Source: an uncultured candidate division Zixibacteria bacterium
GTDB lineage: Bacteria > Zixibacteria > MSB-5A5 > SM1-73
Direction of reading: 5' to 3'
Assembly: GCA_903908285.1 (NCBI GenBank)
Contig: CAIVRH010000039.1
Location: 124,001-188,000 of the forward strand
Length of the DNA stretch: 64,000 bases
In this document: positions 51,670 through 61,077 of the stretch, in pieces
Position numbering within the stretch: position 1 is the stretch's first letter
How the letters are laid out: every line of letters begins with the position of its first letter
Translations under genes and position numbers: made by a program
The notes under the pieces: generated by a model
Seen by the model: only the letters and a program-made list of their open reading frames with translations
Databases searched by the model: none
Told to the model about the DNA's origin: nothing

Positions 51670-53691
51670 TTATTTGTCCAGACAAATCCCCATACCAACA
51701 ACATATTCGTGAACAATAGTGATCTCTGAAGCTCCCGCATATCTTTCATCCATCCGACGCGCAAATTCCTTCGCCAATCTGTCTCGTGCCGACGGCTCGA
51801 GGGAGTAATAAAATGTAGTTCCGGCGCCCGATTTCATTACATGGTCATAGACTTCCTGTCCGGTGCGACAGACAAAATCAAAACTGTCTTGCCTGATCCA
51901 CTCGGTTTTTAATCCGGATTCTTTCAGGTGTCTCTCTGCTTCTTCTTTGTCCTTGGGAAATTTGAATTTCACTGCTTTTACAAGCGATTGCGGCTCCTCC
52001 CGGATGATTTCTTCAAATGTCTCGATGGGAACAAGCGGTGATCTATCCAGATGAGCTACAAATCCGACTATCCCACCGGGTCTTAATACCTGCTTGAGCA
52101 ACGGAAATATCTCATCGCAACCCACATATCCGATAAGCCAGGTTAATACTGCCGCGTCAAATGAAGCCGGAGGAACTTTTCTTAACTCGTCCAGGATATC
52201 TCCCCTTCTGAATTCCACATTCGAGAATCCCCGTCGCTGGATTCGCTTCTTCGCCTGTTCAATCATACCAGCTGTCAGATCGATTCCCACCACCCTACCT
52301 TCAATCCCAACTTTTTCTGCGAGTTTGGCTGAAGAATATCCGGTTCCGCATCCGCAGTCAATAGCCCGTGACCCAGATTTTATCTTTAGTTTTTCAAATA
52401 GGAGATCAATCGGTCCGGAGGCAACTTTTAACCAGTAATCTTCATAGGTGGAACTGACACCGTTATATCCCAAGACGATTTCTTCTTCACCTGCTATCTC
52501 TTGCTCTTTATTTTCTAAAATTTGGAAAAACCTGGGCAATTCCTCTTCCTCCGGTATCGGAATGGGAGGTATGGCTTCTACCGAGACGGGCTTTGCATTT
52601 TTCACATGTTCACTGAAGAAATCCTGTAACAAGTGCGCCAGACAAAACCGACATGGACGTTTATAATCAGATTGCATTCGGGTAATGATGCTGTTTAGGT
52701 CCTCTTTCGCTGCGTTTCCGTAAGAAATGGGGATCATGTTGCAGGGGGAGACCTCCCCGGTGCCATCGATGTATATGTGAGAATGGGCGGCTCCGCATCC
52801 GAAAAACTCCGGTGATTCCATGTGAGCGAAAGATGATATGGAGATTCCATTGTCCTTATGGTTATATTCATCCATATACTGAAATATCTTTTCGAATTCC
52901 TCCATACCGAAATCGAGTTTGGCTGAGGCAATTTTTCCAGCTGGAGTCGGTTCAATTAATTGAAACTCGTTTACTCCCAGGTTCTTATTCAATTTTACCA
53001 GATTTCGGAAATTTTCCTCCTCCAGTAGTCTCTTTGAAGGGACAGCGCAGGTGTAGGTATAGAAACCCCATTTTTTTGCGGTCTCAATCCCTTTAAGCGC
53101 AATCTGGTAAGCTCCCCGGACTCCGCGTTTTCTGTCGTGCTCCTTCTCATCGGCGCTGTCTAAACTGATGGAAATAGAATAGACGGCGGTATCACGCAGT
53201 CCCTGAGCAACTTCGTCGGTAAATCCGTATCCGGTGGTGGCGAGAATACCACATGAATCATCCCTTAGCGAACTGCATATCTCCGTGATATCATGCCTGA
53301 GGCAAGGTTCACCGCCGGTGAAGTTGATCACCATAGCGCCTAACTCCTGTAACCGCTGGACTATCTTCTGCAAAGACTCGGTTGGAAGATCCGAAATCAA
53401 GCGTCCTGCATTATAGCAGTGCCAGCAATTAAAGATGCAACCATTCGTGACCGCCAAGTCCACCGATTGAATGGGTGTCTTCTGCTCTAAACCAAAGTAA
53501 GTAGATAAAAATCTATCGAATGCAGGACTGGGGAAGGGGGGGATAAACGTATTGATCACAAACTTATCCTCATATCGTCTGACCTTTTCTATTTTCAGAA
53601 AATCCGTGAGATACCGATAGAACGAGGGTGTAAAGAACTGCATATCGACGCTTTTCGTAAATTCCGCAAGGAATTGTTCATTGTCTTTCAT
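51670..53691 (-). CDS. Radical SAM (SPASM-like) enzyme fused to a SAM methyltransferase
   Basis: The 673-residue protein has a radical SAM core with the C-x3-C-x2-C cluster motif GCIFNCWHC (Cys 85, 89, 92), FTGGEPCLR, then a SPASM-like stretch (FFGCGAAHSHIYIDGTGEVSPCNMIP and CRFCLAHLL). From about residue 420 it is a class I methyltransferase (SRAIDCGCGTGYSSAKLAE, VVGIDLTAGMIEQAKKR, FDAAVLTWLIGYV). The fusion of a radical carbon-chemistry domain and a methyltransferase is unusual. In this regulon it might modify a lipid chain or head group; the methyltransferase half could also stand in for BtaB (inference). Confidence 0.85.
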   Translation of the reverse strand: MKDNEQFLAEFTKSVDMQFFTPSFYRYLTDFLKIEKVRRYEDKFVINTFIPPFPSPAFDRFLSTYFGLEQKTPIQSVDLAVTNGCIFNCWHCYNAGRLISDLPTESLQKIVQRLQELGAMVINFTGGEPCLRHDITEICSSLRDDSCGILATTGYGFTDEVAQGLRDTAVYSISISLDSADEKEHDRKRGVRGAYQIALKGIETAKKWGFYTYTCAVPSKRLLEEENFRNLVKLNKNLGVNEFQLIEPTPAGKIASAKLDFGMEEFEKIFQYMDEYNHKDNGISISSFAHMESPEFFGCGAAHSHIYIDGTGEVSPCNMIPISYGNAAKEDLNSIITRMQSDYKRPCRFCLAHLLQDFFSEHVKNAKPVSVEAIPPIPIPEEEELPRFFQILENKEQEIAGEEEIVLGYNGVSSTYEDYWLKVASGPIDLLFEKLKIKSGSRAIDCGCGTGYSSAKLAEKVGIEGRVVGIDLTAGMIEQAKKRIQRRGFSNVEFRRGDILDELRKVPPASFDAAVLTWLIGYVGCDEIFPLLKQVLRPGGIVGFVAHLDRSPLVPIETFEEIIREEPQSLVKAVKFKFPKDKEEAERHLKESGLKTEWIRQDSFDFVCRTGQEVYDHVMKSGAGTTFYYSLEPSARDRLAKEFARRMDERYAGASEITIVHEYVVGMGICLDK

Positions 53692-53765
53692 CTTAATTGA
53701 CCTCCTTTTCCCATGATCGGGACTATGTCACCAAAAATATCAGACTCTGGTTTGATTCTGTTTTC

Positions 53766-54380
53766 TTAAAACCGTACTCCCAAAGAAAGCCCTATGGCTT
53801 GATTATTGGCGAAGTAGCAGGGTTGCAGTCTGATCTGAGTAAAACCATGTTGCTCATTATACCGGTCGACTGCTATGCCAGTGGTTCGGATGTCATCCAA
53901 AGTGCTTCCCACAAAAGCAGCGGCGCCGAGGAAAAACCCTAGCACGGCTAAGGGATTGCCGTGGTTGTCATTGCCCCAGGTGACGATTTCAATCTTTGAT
54001 AAACTATAAATGGCTACCACACCTGCAGCACCTCGAATGAACATACCTGACACAAAACGATCCGTATTTTCTGCATAAAGATGTCCTATCCCGGGTCCAC
54101 ACAAAAGCCCAAATGAACCGAGGGTGAGCCCGGCAACATTGTTGGTTGCACCTATCTCTTTGCCGGGACACAAAAGCGTTATACCCACTGCAATCGGCAC
54201 TAACGTGCTAAACAAGGAATAACTTAAAGCCCTGGGTTTTGACTTGGGATTTGATTGGATGGATGGTTTTGCTAATACTGTTTGACTGCAACAGGCGATA
54301 AAGCATAAAACCAGAAGACTGATTTTTATGATTATAAATCTCTCGGTCAATTTAAAAAGATGCGATTTGCATTTCTTCAT
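53766..54380 (-). CDS. Small envelope protein of unknown function
   Basis: The 204-residue protein has a signal peptide or anchor (IIIKISLLVLCFIACCSQTVLA) and Gly-rich hydrophobic segments (GITLLCPGKEIGATNNVAGLTLGSFGLLCGPGIGHLYA, LAVLGFFLGAAAFVGSTLDDIRT). Its C-terminus is strand-like and ends in Phe. GGAGGTG lies before the ATG, 26 bases below the predicted P1 start. It heads the P1 unit. No family is recognised with confidence. Confidence 0.6.
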   Translation of the reverse strand: MKKCKSHLFKLTERFIIIKISLLVLCFIACCSQTVLAKPSIQSNPKSKPRALSYSLFSTLVPIAVGITLLCPGKEIGATNNVAGLTLGSFGLLCGPGIGHLYAENTDRFVSGMFIRGAAGVVAIYSLSKIEIVTWGNDNHGNPLAVLGFFLGAAAFVGSTLDDIRTTGIAVDRYNEQHGFTQIRLQPCYFANNQAIGLSLGVRF

Positions 54381-54417
54381 TACTCACCTCCTGAAAAAGT
54401 TCTCACCGATAAGGGAT

Positions 54418-54433
54418 TGCAATAAGTGTGCCA
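54418..54433 (-). promoter_or_regulatory. Sigma-54 promoter P1 (envelope/radical SAM unit)
   Basis: The minus strand reads TGGCACACTTATTGCA, a full match to the -24/-12 consensus. The expected start lies near 54406, 26 bases before the ATG of the small envelope protein. Confidence 0.88.
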
Positions 54434-54548
54434 GTAGGAAAAAGGGATTTGGAAAACAGATAAAGCCAACTAAGCCCTTACTGAATAAAGGATTGAAAAA
54501 GATTGATTTTTAGAAAAGTTACGACTGAAGAATTTTTCTGAAGTAAAT

Positions 54549-54588
54549 GTTATAGGAGATTAGACTTATATGTATGTTTCTTTATAAC
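54549..54588 (-). promoter_or_regulatory. Conserved 40-bp upstream activator site U1
   Basis: GTTATAGG...TAGAC...TATAAC over 40 bases, about 116 bases upstream of P1. It aligns gap-free with U2 and U3; shared positions include GTTAT, G7, TAGAC (13-17), T21, TGT (23-25), TT (30-31) and TATAAC. Confidence 0.78.
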
Positions 54589-54759
54589 AGAACTGTATAG
54601 AGGAGGCGATCTTCTCCCAGCAGCTAGGGGGGGGGGCAGGAAAATCGGAGACGAAGCTAATGCTCAAAATGGTTCCCTTCACCTTTATCCTCTCCATTTC
54701 CAGGAAGAGAGGAAAATAAGCAGATGATACTATGCTTGGAAAGATACGTGATTGAGAAA

Positions 54760-56124
54760 TCAGTCCTCGGCAGTACTTGAGCTTATACCCAATTCCTTTA
54801 TCAGGCGGTTTAAGTAAGTTCTTTGAATCTCCAAAAGCTTGGCAGCTTTTGATTGATTATTATTGGTTAACGACAAAGTCTGGGAAATGAATTCCCTTTT
54901 GAAATTCTTCAGAGCTTCTTCTAATGGAATTCCGGGGGAGATCTCTTCTAACCCTTTCTGACTCAATTGGGGTGGTAGAAGATCCGGAGTGATTGTCTCA
55001 GATGGTGCTAAAACTACCGCTCTTTCCAAAACATTCTGCAATTCCCGTATGTTCCCGGGCCAATGATAGGTTAGAAATATCTCCAAAGTGGCCGGATTTA
55101 TACTGGTTATTCTTTTTTTCATTTCCCGGTTGAACTTTTGCAGGAAATGACTGGTCAAAGTAGAGATATCCTCTTTCCTTTTACGCAATGGAGGAACCGT
55201 TAGGGAGATGACATTTAGACGGAAAAAGAGATCTTCTCTGAATTTTTTGTCCGCCACACCTTGGGTCAAATCCCGGTTGGTAGCCGCTATTATCCGGCTA
55301 TCCACTTTTAAGGTTTGATTCCCCCCCACTCTTTCGAATTCGCCCGACTCTAAAAAATGCAAGAACTTAGTCTGAATCACCGGGGTGATATCTCCGATCT
55401 CGTCTAAAAAAACGGTTCCAGTATGAGCATTTTCCAGTCTGCCCTTTTTCCTCTGATAAGCTCCGGTAAAGGAACCTTTCTCATGCCCGAATAAGTCGCT
55501 CTCCAACAGCTGCTCAGATAAAGCTACGCAGTTAACATAGACGAATGGCTTGTCTTTCCTTGGGCTTAAGTTATGAATAGCACGGGCTAATACCTGTTTT
55601 CCGGTGCCGCTCTCTCCCTGGATCAAAATAGTGGACTTAGATTCTGCCACTTTCCGGATAATGTCTTTGATTTTTTGTATCTCCGGACTCTCACCCCAGA
55701 CCATATCATACTGGCTGGCGATCTCCTCTTTCAGATACTCCTTTTCCTGGAACAGATTTTTTCTTTCCAGCGCTTTTTGGATAGTCAATAGAATATGTTC
55801 CGGCTCGCAGGGTTTGGGGATGAAATCATAAGCTCCCCTTTTGATTGCTTCCACTGCTTTCTCGATGGTGGCAAAAGCGGTCAACATTATCACCAGGGCT
55901 TCCGGCTCTTCTTTCCTTATCCGGCTGAGAGTCTCTATGCCGTCTAATCCCGGCATCATTAAATCCAGCAAAACCACATCCGCCCCCTCTTTCTTAAATA
56001 CAGCCAGACCCTCATCTCCATCCTCGGCTGTTGAAACCCGGTATTGATGAAACTTCAGTCTCTCTGCCAAGAGTGTTCTTATCTGGGGGTCATCGTCTAT
56101 GATCAATATTTTTTCCTGTGGCAT
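54760..56124 (-). CDS. Sigma-54-dependent response regulator (NtrC family)
   Basis: The 454-residue protein has a receiver domain with the phosphorylated Asp in VVLLDLMMPGLDG, an AAA+ domain with Walker A GESGTGKQVLARAIH, the sigma-54 contact loop GSFTGA, Walker B VFLDEIGD and the arginine finger region, and a C-terminal Fis-type helix-turn-helix (NQSKAAKLLEIQRTYLNRLIKELGI). It is the obvious activator of the three sigma-54 promoters just downstream, and U1-U3 are its likely binding sites. The sensor kinase gene lies 67 bases upstream. Confidence 0.95.
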   Translation of the reverse strand: MPQEKILIIDDDPQIRTLLAERLKFHQYRVSTAEDGDEGLAVFKKEGADVVLLDLMMPGLDGIETLSRIRKEEPEALVIMLTAFATIEKAVEAIKRGAYDFIPKPCEPEHILLTIQKALERKNLFQEKEYLKEEIASQYDMVWGESPEIQKIKDIIRKVAESKSTILIQGESGTGKQVLARAIHNLSPRKDKPFVYVNCVALSEQLLESDLFGHEKGSFTGAYQRKKGRLENAHTGTVFLDEIGDITPVIQTKFLHFLESGEFERVGGNQTLKVDSRIIAATNRDLTQGVADKKFREDLFFRLNVISLTVPPLRKRKEDISTLTSHFLQKFNREMKKRITSINPATLEIFLTYHWPGNIRELQNVLERAVVLAPSETITPDLLPPQLSQKGLEEISPGIPLEEALKNFKREFISQTLSLTNNNQSKAAKLLEIQRTYLNRLIKELGISSSTAED

Positions 56125-56191
56125 GGATTTTCCTTACAATATACTCTGGATTTCTAACCTGAGCTTAAGAATCCAGGGTTAAGTTTTATTG

Positions 56192-58690
56192 TCAACTTTG
56201 CGGAAGGGTAAAGCTGAATCTGGCACCCCGGCCTGTCTTAGAAACAGGGCTTTCCACCTTAATCTCTCCACCATGCAGATGCACCAAGTTCCGTACGATA
56301 TCCAAACCGATACCCAATCCTTTCTCTTTAACCACCCCCATCGGCGTAACCTTATGGAATCTTTCAAAGATCTTCTCCAAATTTCCGGCGGGTATACCGA
56401 TTCCGTTATCGATGACCGAAATCTCCACCTGCTGTTCACCTTCTATACTTGTAGCTGAGATAGTGATTTCACCTCCCGAGTCGGTGTATTTTACGGCATT
56501 GTCCATCAGGTTGAGCATAATCTGCAAAAGACTATGTCGATCGGCAAAGACAAAAATGTCCTGAAAGTTATCTATCTTGAGACTGATGCCTTTTTTCTCT
56601 GCGAGAATTTTCACGACATTGCAGGCTGAATCCACCACCTGGGAAAAATGGAGATTCTCTCTATTCAAGATTATCCTACCAGATTCGCTCATCGACAAAG
56701 TCAGCAGGTTGTCAATCATTCGGGAAACATGGAGAGCACTCTCCTGAATCATCCCCAGATGTTTCCGGTTTTCCTCCGAAATTTCCCCATAAACCCCTTT
56801 CAGCATATTATCCACCGAAAACCGGATGGCAGTCAAGGGAGTCCGCAAATCGTGGGATACATTCGAGATGAATTTGTTTTTAAGCCGGCTTAACTCTTCC
56901 AGCTTCTCTTTTTCCAGCTGCTCGGTTATTATCTTTTCCCTCATTCTTATATTTTGCAAGGACCGAGCCACTTCCTGCACTATCAAGGAAACCAGCTCCA
57001 TATCATCCGCCGAGTATCTAAGTTCCGATTTTTTCTTGCTCAGCAAAAGCAATCCCAATAGCTCATCCTTTTCCACCAAAGGGAAGCATAATTTTATCTC
57101 GAATCTCTTCAGTATTTGGTTTTCTGGCAGATCTGAAAGATTTTCAAAAGCGGTTGCACCTTTAACTCCCTTAATTCTACTGTCTTCAAACCAAACACCT
57201 GACAATGTATCTTTCTCCTGCTCGATTTCCTGCGCTTCTTCTCGGGAAAAACCGATTAGTTTAGCCGTCTGGAATTCTCTTATATAGTCCTCCCGGATAA
57301 ATATCAATATCCGTTTAACCGCCAAGAGAAGATCGATTCTCTGCAAAATCAGTTCCAAAAGCTCGTCCTGGGTAAAGGCAAAACTTACCTGGCGAGTAAA
57401 TTCCTGAATGGCTTTTCGATAATCGTATCTGACCCGGTAGAAAGTCTTATCCACAAAGATTTTTATCCGATTTCTAGCTGGCGTAAAGGCTACTGCTGCT
57501 ATTAAAGTTCCTAAGATAGGGAATAAACTCCCCTGGTAACCGGTGATGCTGTGAGCAATCTCGCCTAAAAGTCCGACTACGAAAAGGTATATGCCTGCAA
57601 TGAAACCGGTCAGAAGGGAATAAACCAAGCTGCGGTTGATGACTACATCCACGTTCATGGCCTGATATTTAAGGATGGAAAAGGCAAAGGATATCGGGAT
57701 TAATAACACAAACATGGATTTGATTACTTCCGGAATCATAGCTCGACCCATTAGGATATCGGGCAGGGTTACCAGGAAGATATAAGGGAAACTTCCCACT
57801 GCGATTCCCCAGAAAATCCATCGGATCTTTCTTTTTTCCTCCAAAAACTCAAGTCTTTGGTAAGTTTTATACAAAGCCCGAAGACCCAGTAGCACATAAA
57901 CCACCACATATACCCGCAAGAAAAGGAAAAATAACTGATATGTCTGGAATAAAGAGATGGATTGTTCGGAAACAGATCTCCAATAGAACCACTCCATTAG
58001 CAAAATCAAGACGAGGCTCGGAATATATGCGCTATAAATAGAGGTTTTACTCTGAATGGAGGATTTTTCCTCCCCGGGGAAAATGACCGAGAAATGGTAA
58101 AAGAGCACTGGCAGAAAAGTATAGGCAACTATTTGAATAGTGGGTAAAACAAAACTTATCTCCTTGGGACCGAAGGGGAAGCCCACCCGGGGCATGAGCA
58201 GCGTCAGGGACAAGGATAAAGAGGAGAGTAAGTAAACCTTTACCACCTGGCTTTTGGGTTTTTTAAGGAATACAAAAACTCCCATAACCCAAGTGAAAAG
58301 ACCGGCCAGGAAATTTATTACCAGAAACAACCAGTCATATTTTTTTTCCAAGGTAATGGTCAGATCAAGCTTATCCTTACCTCTTTGTATGGTCAAGTTT
58401 ATCGGTTGTCCAATTCTTTTTTGTCCGGAATAGAAGTCCAAAGTGCTCCTGCTGCGGACTGGATTCCGGTCGACTTCCAGAAGAATATCCCCTCTTTTAA
58501 GACCGGATCTTGCGGTTTCGTTACCAACGACTCGATTTACCCGGAGGTACCCGTTATATTTCTCGCAAATAATCTTAATCTCTCCCTGTCCGCTTAGTCT
58601 AACTGTACCCCCTAACCCTATAAGCAGGCAGAGCAAGGCTATAAGAAGAAACAGTAAATCCGATTTTTTTTCTTCAGATTTCATTTCCAT
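56192..58690 (-). CDS. PDZ - multi-TM - GAF sensor histidine kinase
   Basis: The 832-residue protein has an N-terminal membrane span, then a PDZ-like domain on the outside (residues about 35-125, NETARSGLKRGDILLEVDRNPV). Eight or so membrane spans follow (about 120-365), a GAF domain (about 440-590), a HisKA domain with FISNVSHDLRTPLTAIRF (His phospho-acceptor near 625) and a HATPase domain with LNLMDNAVKYTD, DNGIGIP and GLGIGLDIV. An exposed PDZ domain next to a membrane bundle suggests sensing of an envelope protein tail or membrane state. It pairs with the sigma-54 activator at 54760. Confidence 0.92.
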   Translation of the reverse strand: MEMKSEEKKSDLLFLLIALLCLLIGLGGTVRLSGQGEIKIICEKYNGYLRVNRVVGNETARSGLKRGDILLEVDRNPVRSRSTLDFYSGQKRIGQPINLTIQRGKDKLDLTITLEKKYDWLFLVINFLAGLFTWVMGVFVFLKKPKSQVVKVYLLSSLSLSLTLLMPRVGFPFGPKEISFVLPTIQIVAYTFLPVLFYHFSVIFPGEEKSSIQSKTSIYSAYIPSLVLILLMEWFYWRSVSEQSISLFQTYQLFFLFLRVYVVVYVLLGLRALYKTYQRLEFLEEKRKIRWIFWGIAVGSFPYIFLVTLPDILMGRAMIPEVIKSMFVLLIPISFAFSILKYQAMNVDVVINRSLVYSLLTGFIAGIYLFVVGLLGEIAHSITGYQGSLFPILGTLIAAVAFTPARNRIKIFVDKTFYRVRYDYRKAIQEFTRQVSFAFTQDELLELILQRIDLLLAVKRILIFIREDYIREFQTAKLIGFSREEAQEIEQEKDTLSGVWFEDSRIKGVKGATAFENLSDLPENQILKRFEIKLCFPLVEKDELLGLLLLSKKKSELRYSADDMELVSLIVQEVARSLQNIRMREKIITEQLEKEKLEELSRLKNKFISNVSHDLRTPLTAIRFSVDNMLKGVYGEISEENRKHLGMIQESALHVSRMIDNLLTLSMSESGRIILNRENLHFSQVVDSACNVVKILAEKKGISLKIDNFQDIFVFADRHSLLQIMLNLMDNAVKYTDSGGEITISATSIEGEQQVEISVIDNGIGIPAGNLEKIFERFHKVTPMGVVKEKGLGIGLDIVRNLVHLHGGEIKVESPVSKTGRGARFSFTLPQS

Positions 58691-59266
58691 CCAAGTTAAC
58701 GGTTTTAGAATACCGGTGGTAAAGACAAATCATAACGGGAACTATTTATCCAGACAATAATCTAAAGAAGGCTGGTCGAAAGTTAAATAATTCTCAATCT
58801 CTGATACTGTCAAGGGAAATGTTTGTCAAGCGTCAATGCAAAATAAGTGTTTTAGAAAATCAGGAGTGATGTGCGGCAAACTCTCTTACCGATTTTGATC
58901 TCTACCTTATGTTTACTCATTCTGCTTTCAGCGTGATTTTGATTTAACGAGATATAGGTTAACCCAATAAGGGAAATTTTGGACGCAGGAGAAAAATCCC
59001 ATGAACTTGTCACTATCAGTTTCTCTCGGATTAAATAAAATAGGGATTTTTCGACTCCCGGAGGGGGATTCCGGGGGGGTAATTTTATCAAAAACAAAGA
59101 GGGTAAACCTAACGGACACCTATTTGTGGTAGAATAATCCTCTTGTATCTCAATTGGTTAGTTTTGTTTACCGGATATTAGAAACAGTCTTGACACCCTG
59201 AAAAAATAGATTATATTAAAAACAAGCTGTTTTATTTGGTTCTATCCTTTTTAATACGGAGGTATA
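58691..59266. other. Spacer between the kinase and protease genes
   Basis: It separates divergent genes. A promoter for the protease is at 59190-59217. I see no gene and no copy of the U sites, so the kinase-regulator pair seems not to be under its own sigma-54 control. Confidence 0.5.
59190..59217 (+). promoter_or_regulatory. Promoter of the M6 protease gene
   Basis: TTGACA (59190-59195), 16 bases, TATATT (59212-59217). The ATG is 50 bases downstream, with a GGAGG ribosome site at 59259-59263. Confidence 0.65.
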
Positions 59267-60976
59267 ATGAAAAAGCTGCTGGAGATTTTTGTGATTTGCG
59301 GATTAGTAATAATGGTAATCCCAAGCTTTGCTTCTCCCATGGATTTATCAAAAGGGATGATACTCGACATCCCTCAAGAGATAATGGACCATCAATTCGG
59401 GAAAATTCCCTCTTCTCAGCTTACCCGGCAGGATAGTATCGAAATAGCCCAATTTCGTTTCACTGCCGATACGCTCAAGGTGTTAGCTATTCTGGTAGAG
59501 TGGGATAATCGTCCTCATACCTATTCCCGGGAGACTTTTGACAGTCTTCTCTTTTCCCGGGACGTCTTTCCTGGAGGCTCGGTAGCCGATTACTTCTATG
59601 AAGTTTCGTATGGGAAAGCTATCGTTGTCGGACAGGTACTGGATTGGTATAATGCCGACTGGTATACACCCAACTTTTATTTTGAAGATATACTATGGAC
59701 ACTGGATCCGGTCATCGACTACTCTCAGTTTGACGGCAACCACGACGGGGATGTAGATGCGGTGGTTTTTATACGTACCGGTAATGGCCAGGAAGATTCA
59801 CACAATACCAATGATATCTGGTCGTACGCTATGGTCTATCCTCCTGGCTCTGGTCCCGGTCCGTTCGACGGAGTGTATGTGAATCGATGGAACACCTCGC
59901 CGGAAACCAGGCCGTTGCATAATCCAGCCAATCCCAGGTTATTCCTGGGGGTGAATGTTCGCAACCGGATTCGGGTTTTTTGCCATGAGATGTCCCATTG
60001 CTTCGGATTGCCTGATCTGTATGACTATGATAACAAAACCGATACAACTACTTTTTACACCCCGAATGACTACAACGACCATCCAGTGAATGATTGGTGC
60101 GTTATGGGATATGCCGGTTATGGTTTGTTCTCCATCGGTTCCGAAATACCATCTCATCTTTGCGGCTGGAGCAAAAAAGAAATCGGTTGGATCAATCCTA
60201 TAGTTTTACCCCAGGGGACTTACGGCGATGTAGTAATCCATAACATTGAAACCACCAAAGACAGCTCTTTGTACTTACTTCCCATAATTCCTGCTGAAGG
60301 GGAATATTTCTTATTAGAATACCGTAATCCTACTTCTACCGCCAAGTTTGATAAATTAGATACTGATTACAGTGTTTTCTTCTGGCCGGCTTTAACCTAT
60401 GGGTGCGATCCTCTGGATAGGGGATTGATAATTACTCACGTGCATGACTCATTGGGAGCTTATTATTTAAGAATAAACAATGGAACACCAACTTATGCTC
60501 ACTATACAGTAAAAATTGAAGATGCAGGTTACAATCCAAACCGGAATGCGACCAGTAATCCGGGTGGATGGGTTTCTGACAGCGCTCAATGGTGGTATCC
60601 CTATGAAACCCAATTGGCTGCATCTTTCTCCGACGATGTTCCGGGTCAAGAAACTTTTAGCTATTGTACTATTCCCAATAGTCGGGGTTATTTTGGTCCT
60701 TCCTGGATCACTGTGAGAGTAGATTCCATCGTGGATGATAAGCTTTATGCTAATATTCGTATCCCCGGAACATTTTTATCCGGAGACGCCAACTCGAGCG
60801 GCGTCGTAGATATTGGAGATGTGGTTACTCTGATAAACTATCTGTACAAAAGTGGTCCTGGTCCTGTTCCGACAGAAGCCGGAGATGTCAATTGTGACGG
60901 AAAGATAGATGTGGGAGATGTAGTTTACCTGATCAATTATTTGTTCAAGGGGGGGACAGCTCCAGGCTGTTCATAG
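59267..60976 (+). CDS. Secreted M6-family metalloprotease with dockerin
   Basis: The 569-residue protein has a signal peptide (MKKLLEIFVICGLVIMVIPSFA), a peptidase M6 domain with CHEMSHCFGLPDLYDYD (HExxH near residue 239 plus the family's GLPDLYD) and NDWCVMGYAG (Met-turn). It ends in a dockerin pair: GDANSSGVVDIGDVVTLINY and GDVNCDGKIDVGDVVYLINY. M6 enzymes are secreted zinc proteases of the immune-inhibitor-A group. The dockerin suggests docking to cohesin-like domains, and two proteins with such domains are encoded at 27-34 kb. There is no FCB sorting domain. Confidence 0.9.
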   Translation: MKKLLEIFVICGLVIMVIPSFASPMDLSKGMILDIPQEIMDHQFGKIPSSQLTRQDSIEIAQFRFTADTLKVLAILVEWDNRPHTYSRETFDSLLFSRDVFPGGSVADYFYEVSYGKAIVVGQVLDWYNADWYTPNFYFEDILWTLDPVIDYSQFDGNHDGDVDAVVFIRTGNGQEDSHNTNDIWSYAMVYPPGSGPGPFDGVYVNRWNTSPETRPLHNPANPRLFLGVNVRNRIRVFCHEMSHCFGLPDLYDYDNKTDTTTFYTPNDYNDHPVNDWCVMGYAGYGLFSIGSEIPSHLCGWSKKEIGWINPIVLPQGTYGDVVIHNIETTKDSSLYLLPIIPAEGEYFLLEYRNPTSTAKFDKLDTDYSVFFWPALTYGCDPLDRGLIITHVHDSLGAYYLRINNGTPTYAHYTVKIEDAGYNPNRNATSNPGGWVSDSAQWWYPYETQLAASFSDDVPGQETFSYCTIPNSRGYFGPSWITVRVDSIVDDKLYANIRIPGTFLSGDANSSGVVDIGDVVTLINYLYKSGPGPVPTEAGDVNCDGKIDVGDVVYLINYLFKGGTAPGCS

Positions 60977-61077
60977 AATCAGTCCGAAAAGCATAACCTA
61001 ATCGGGCTGGGGTGGGGTCATTCAAACTTGGTGAAGAAAATGTAAATTTCTCCTTCCTCTAAATACAAGGATAAACC

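Larger units (their letters stand above)
54381..54759. other. Regulatory spacer with P1 and U1
   Basis: It lies between the activator gene and the first target unit. It contains P1 (54418-54433), U1 (54549-54588), and a run of ten G near 54628; I see no gene. Confidence 0.6.
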
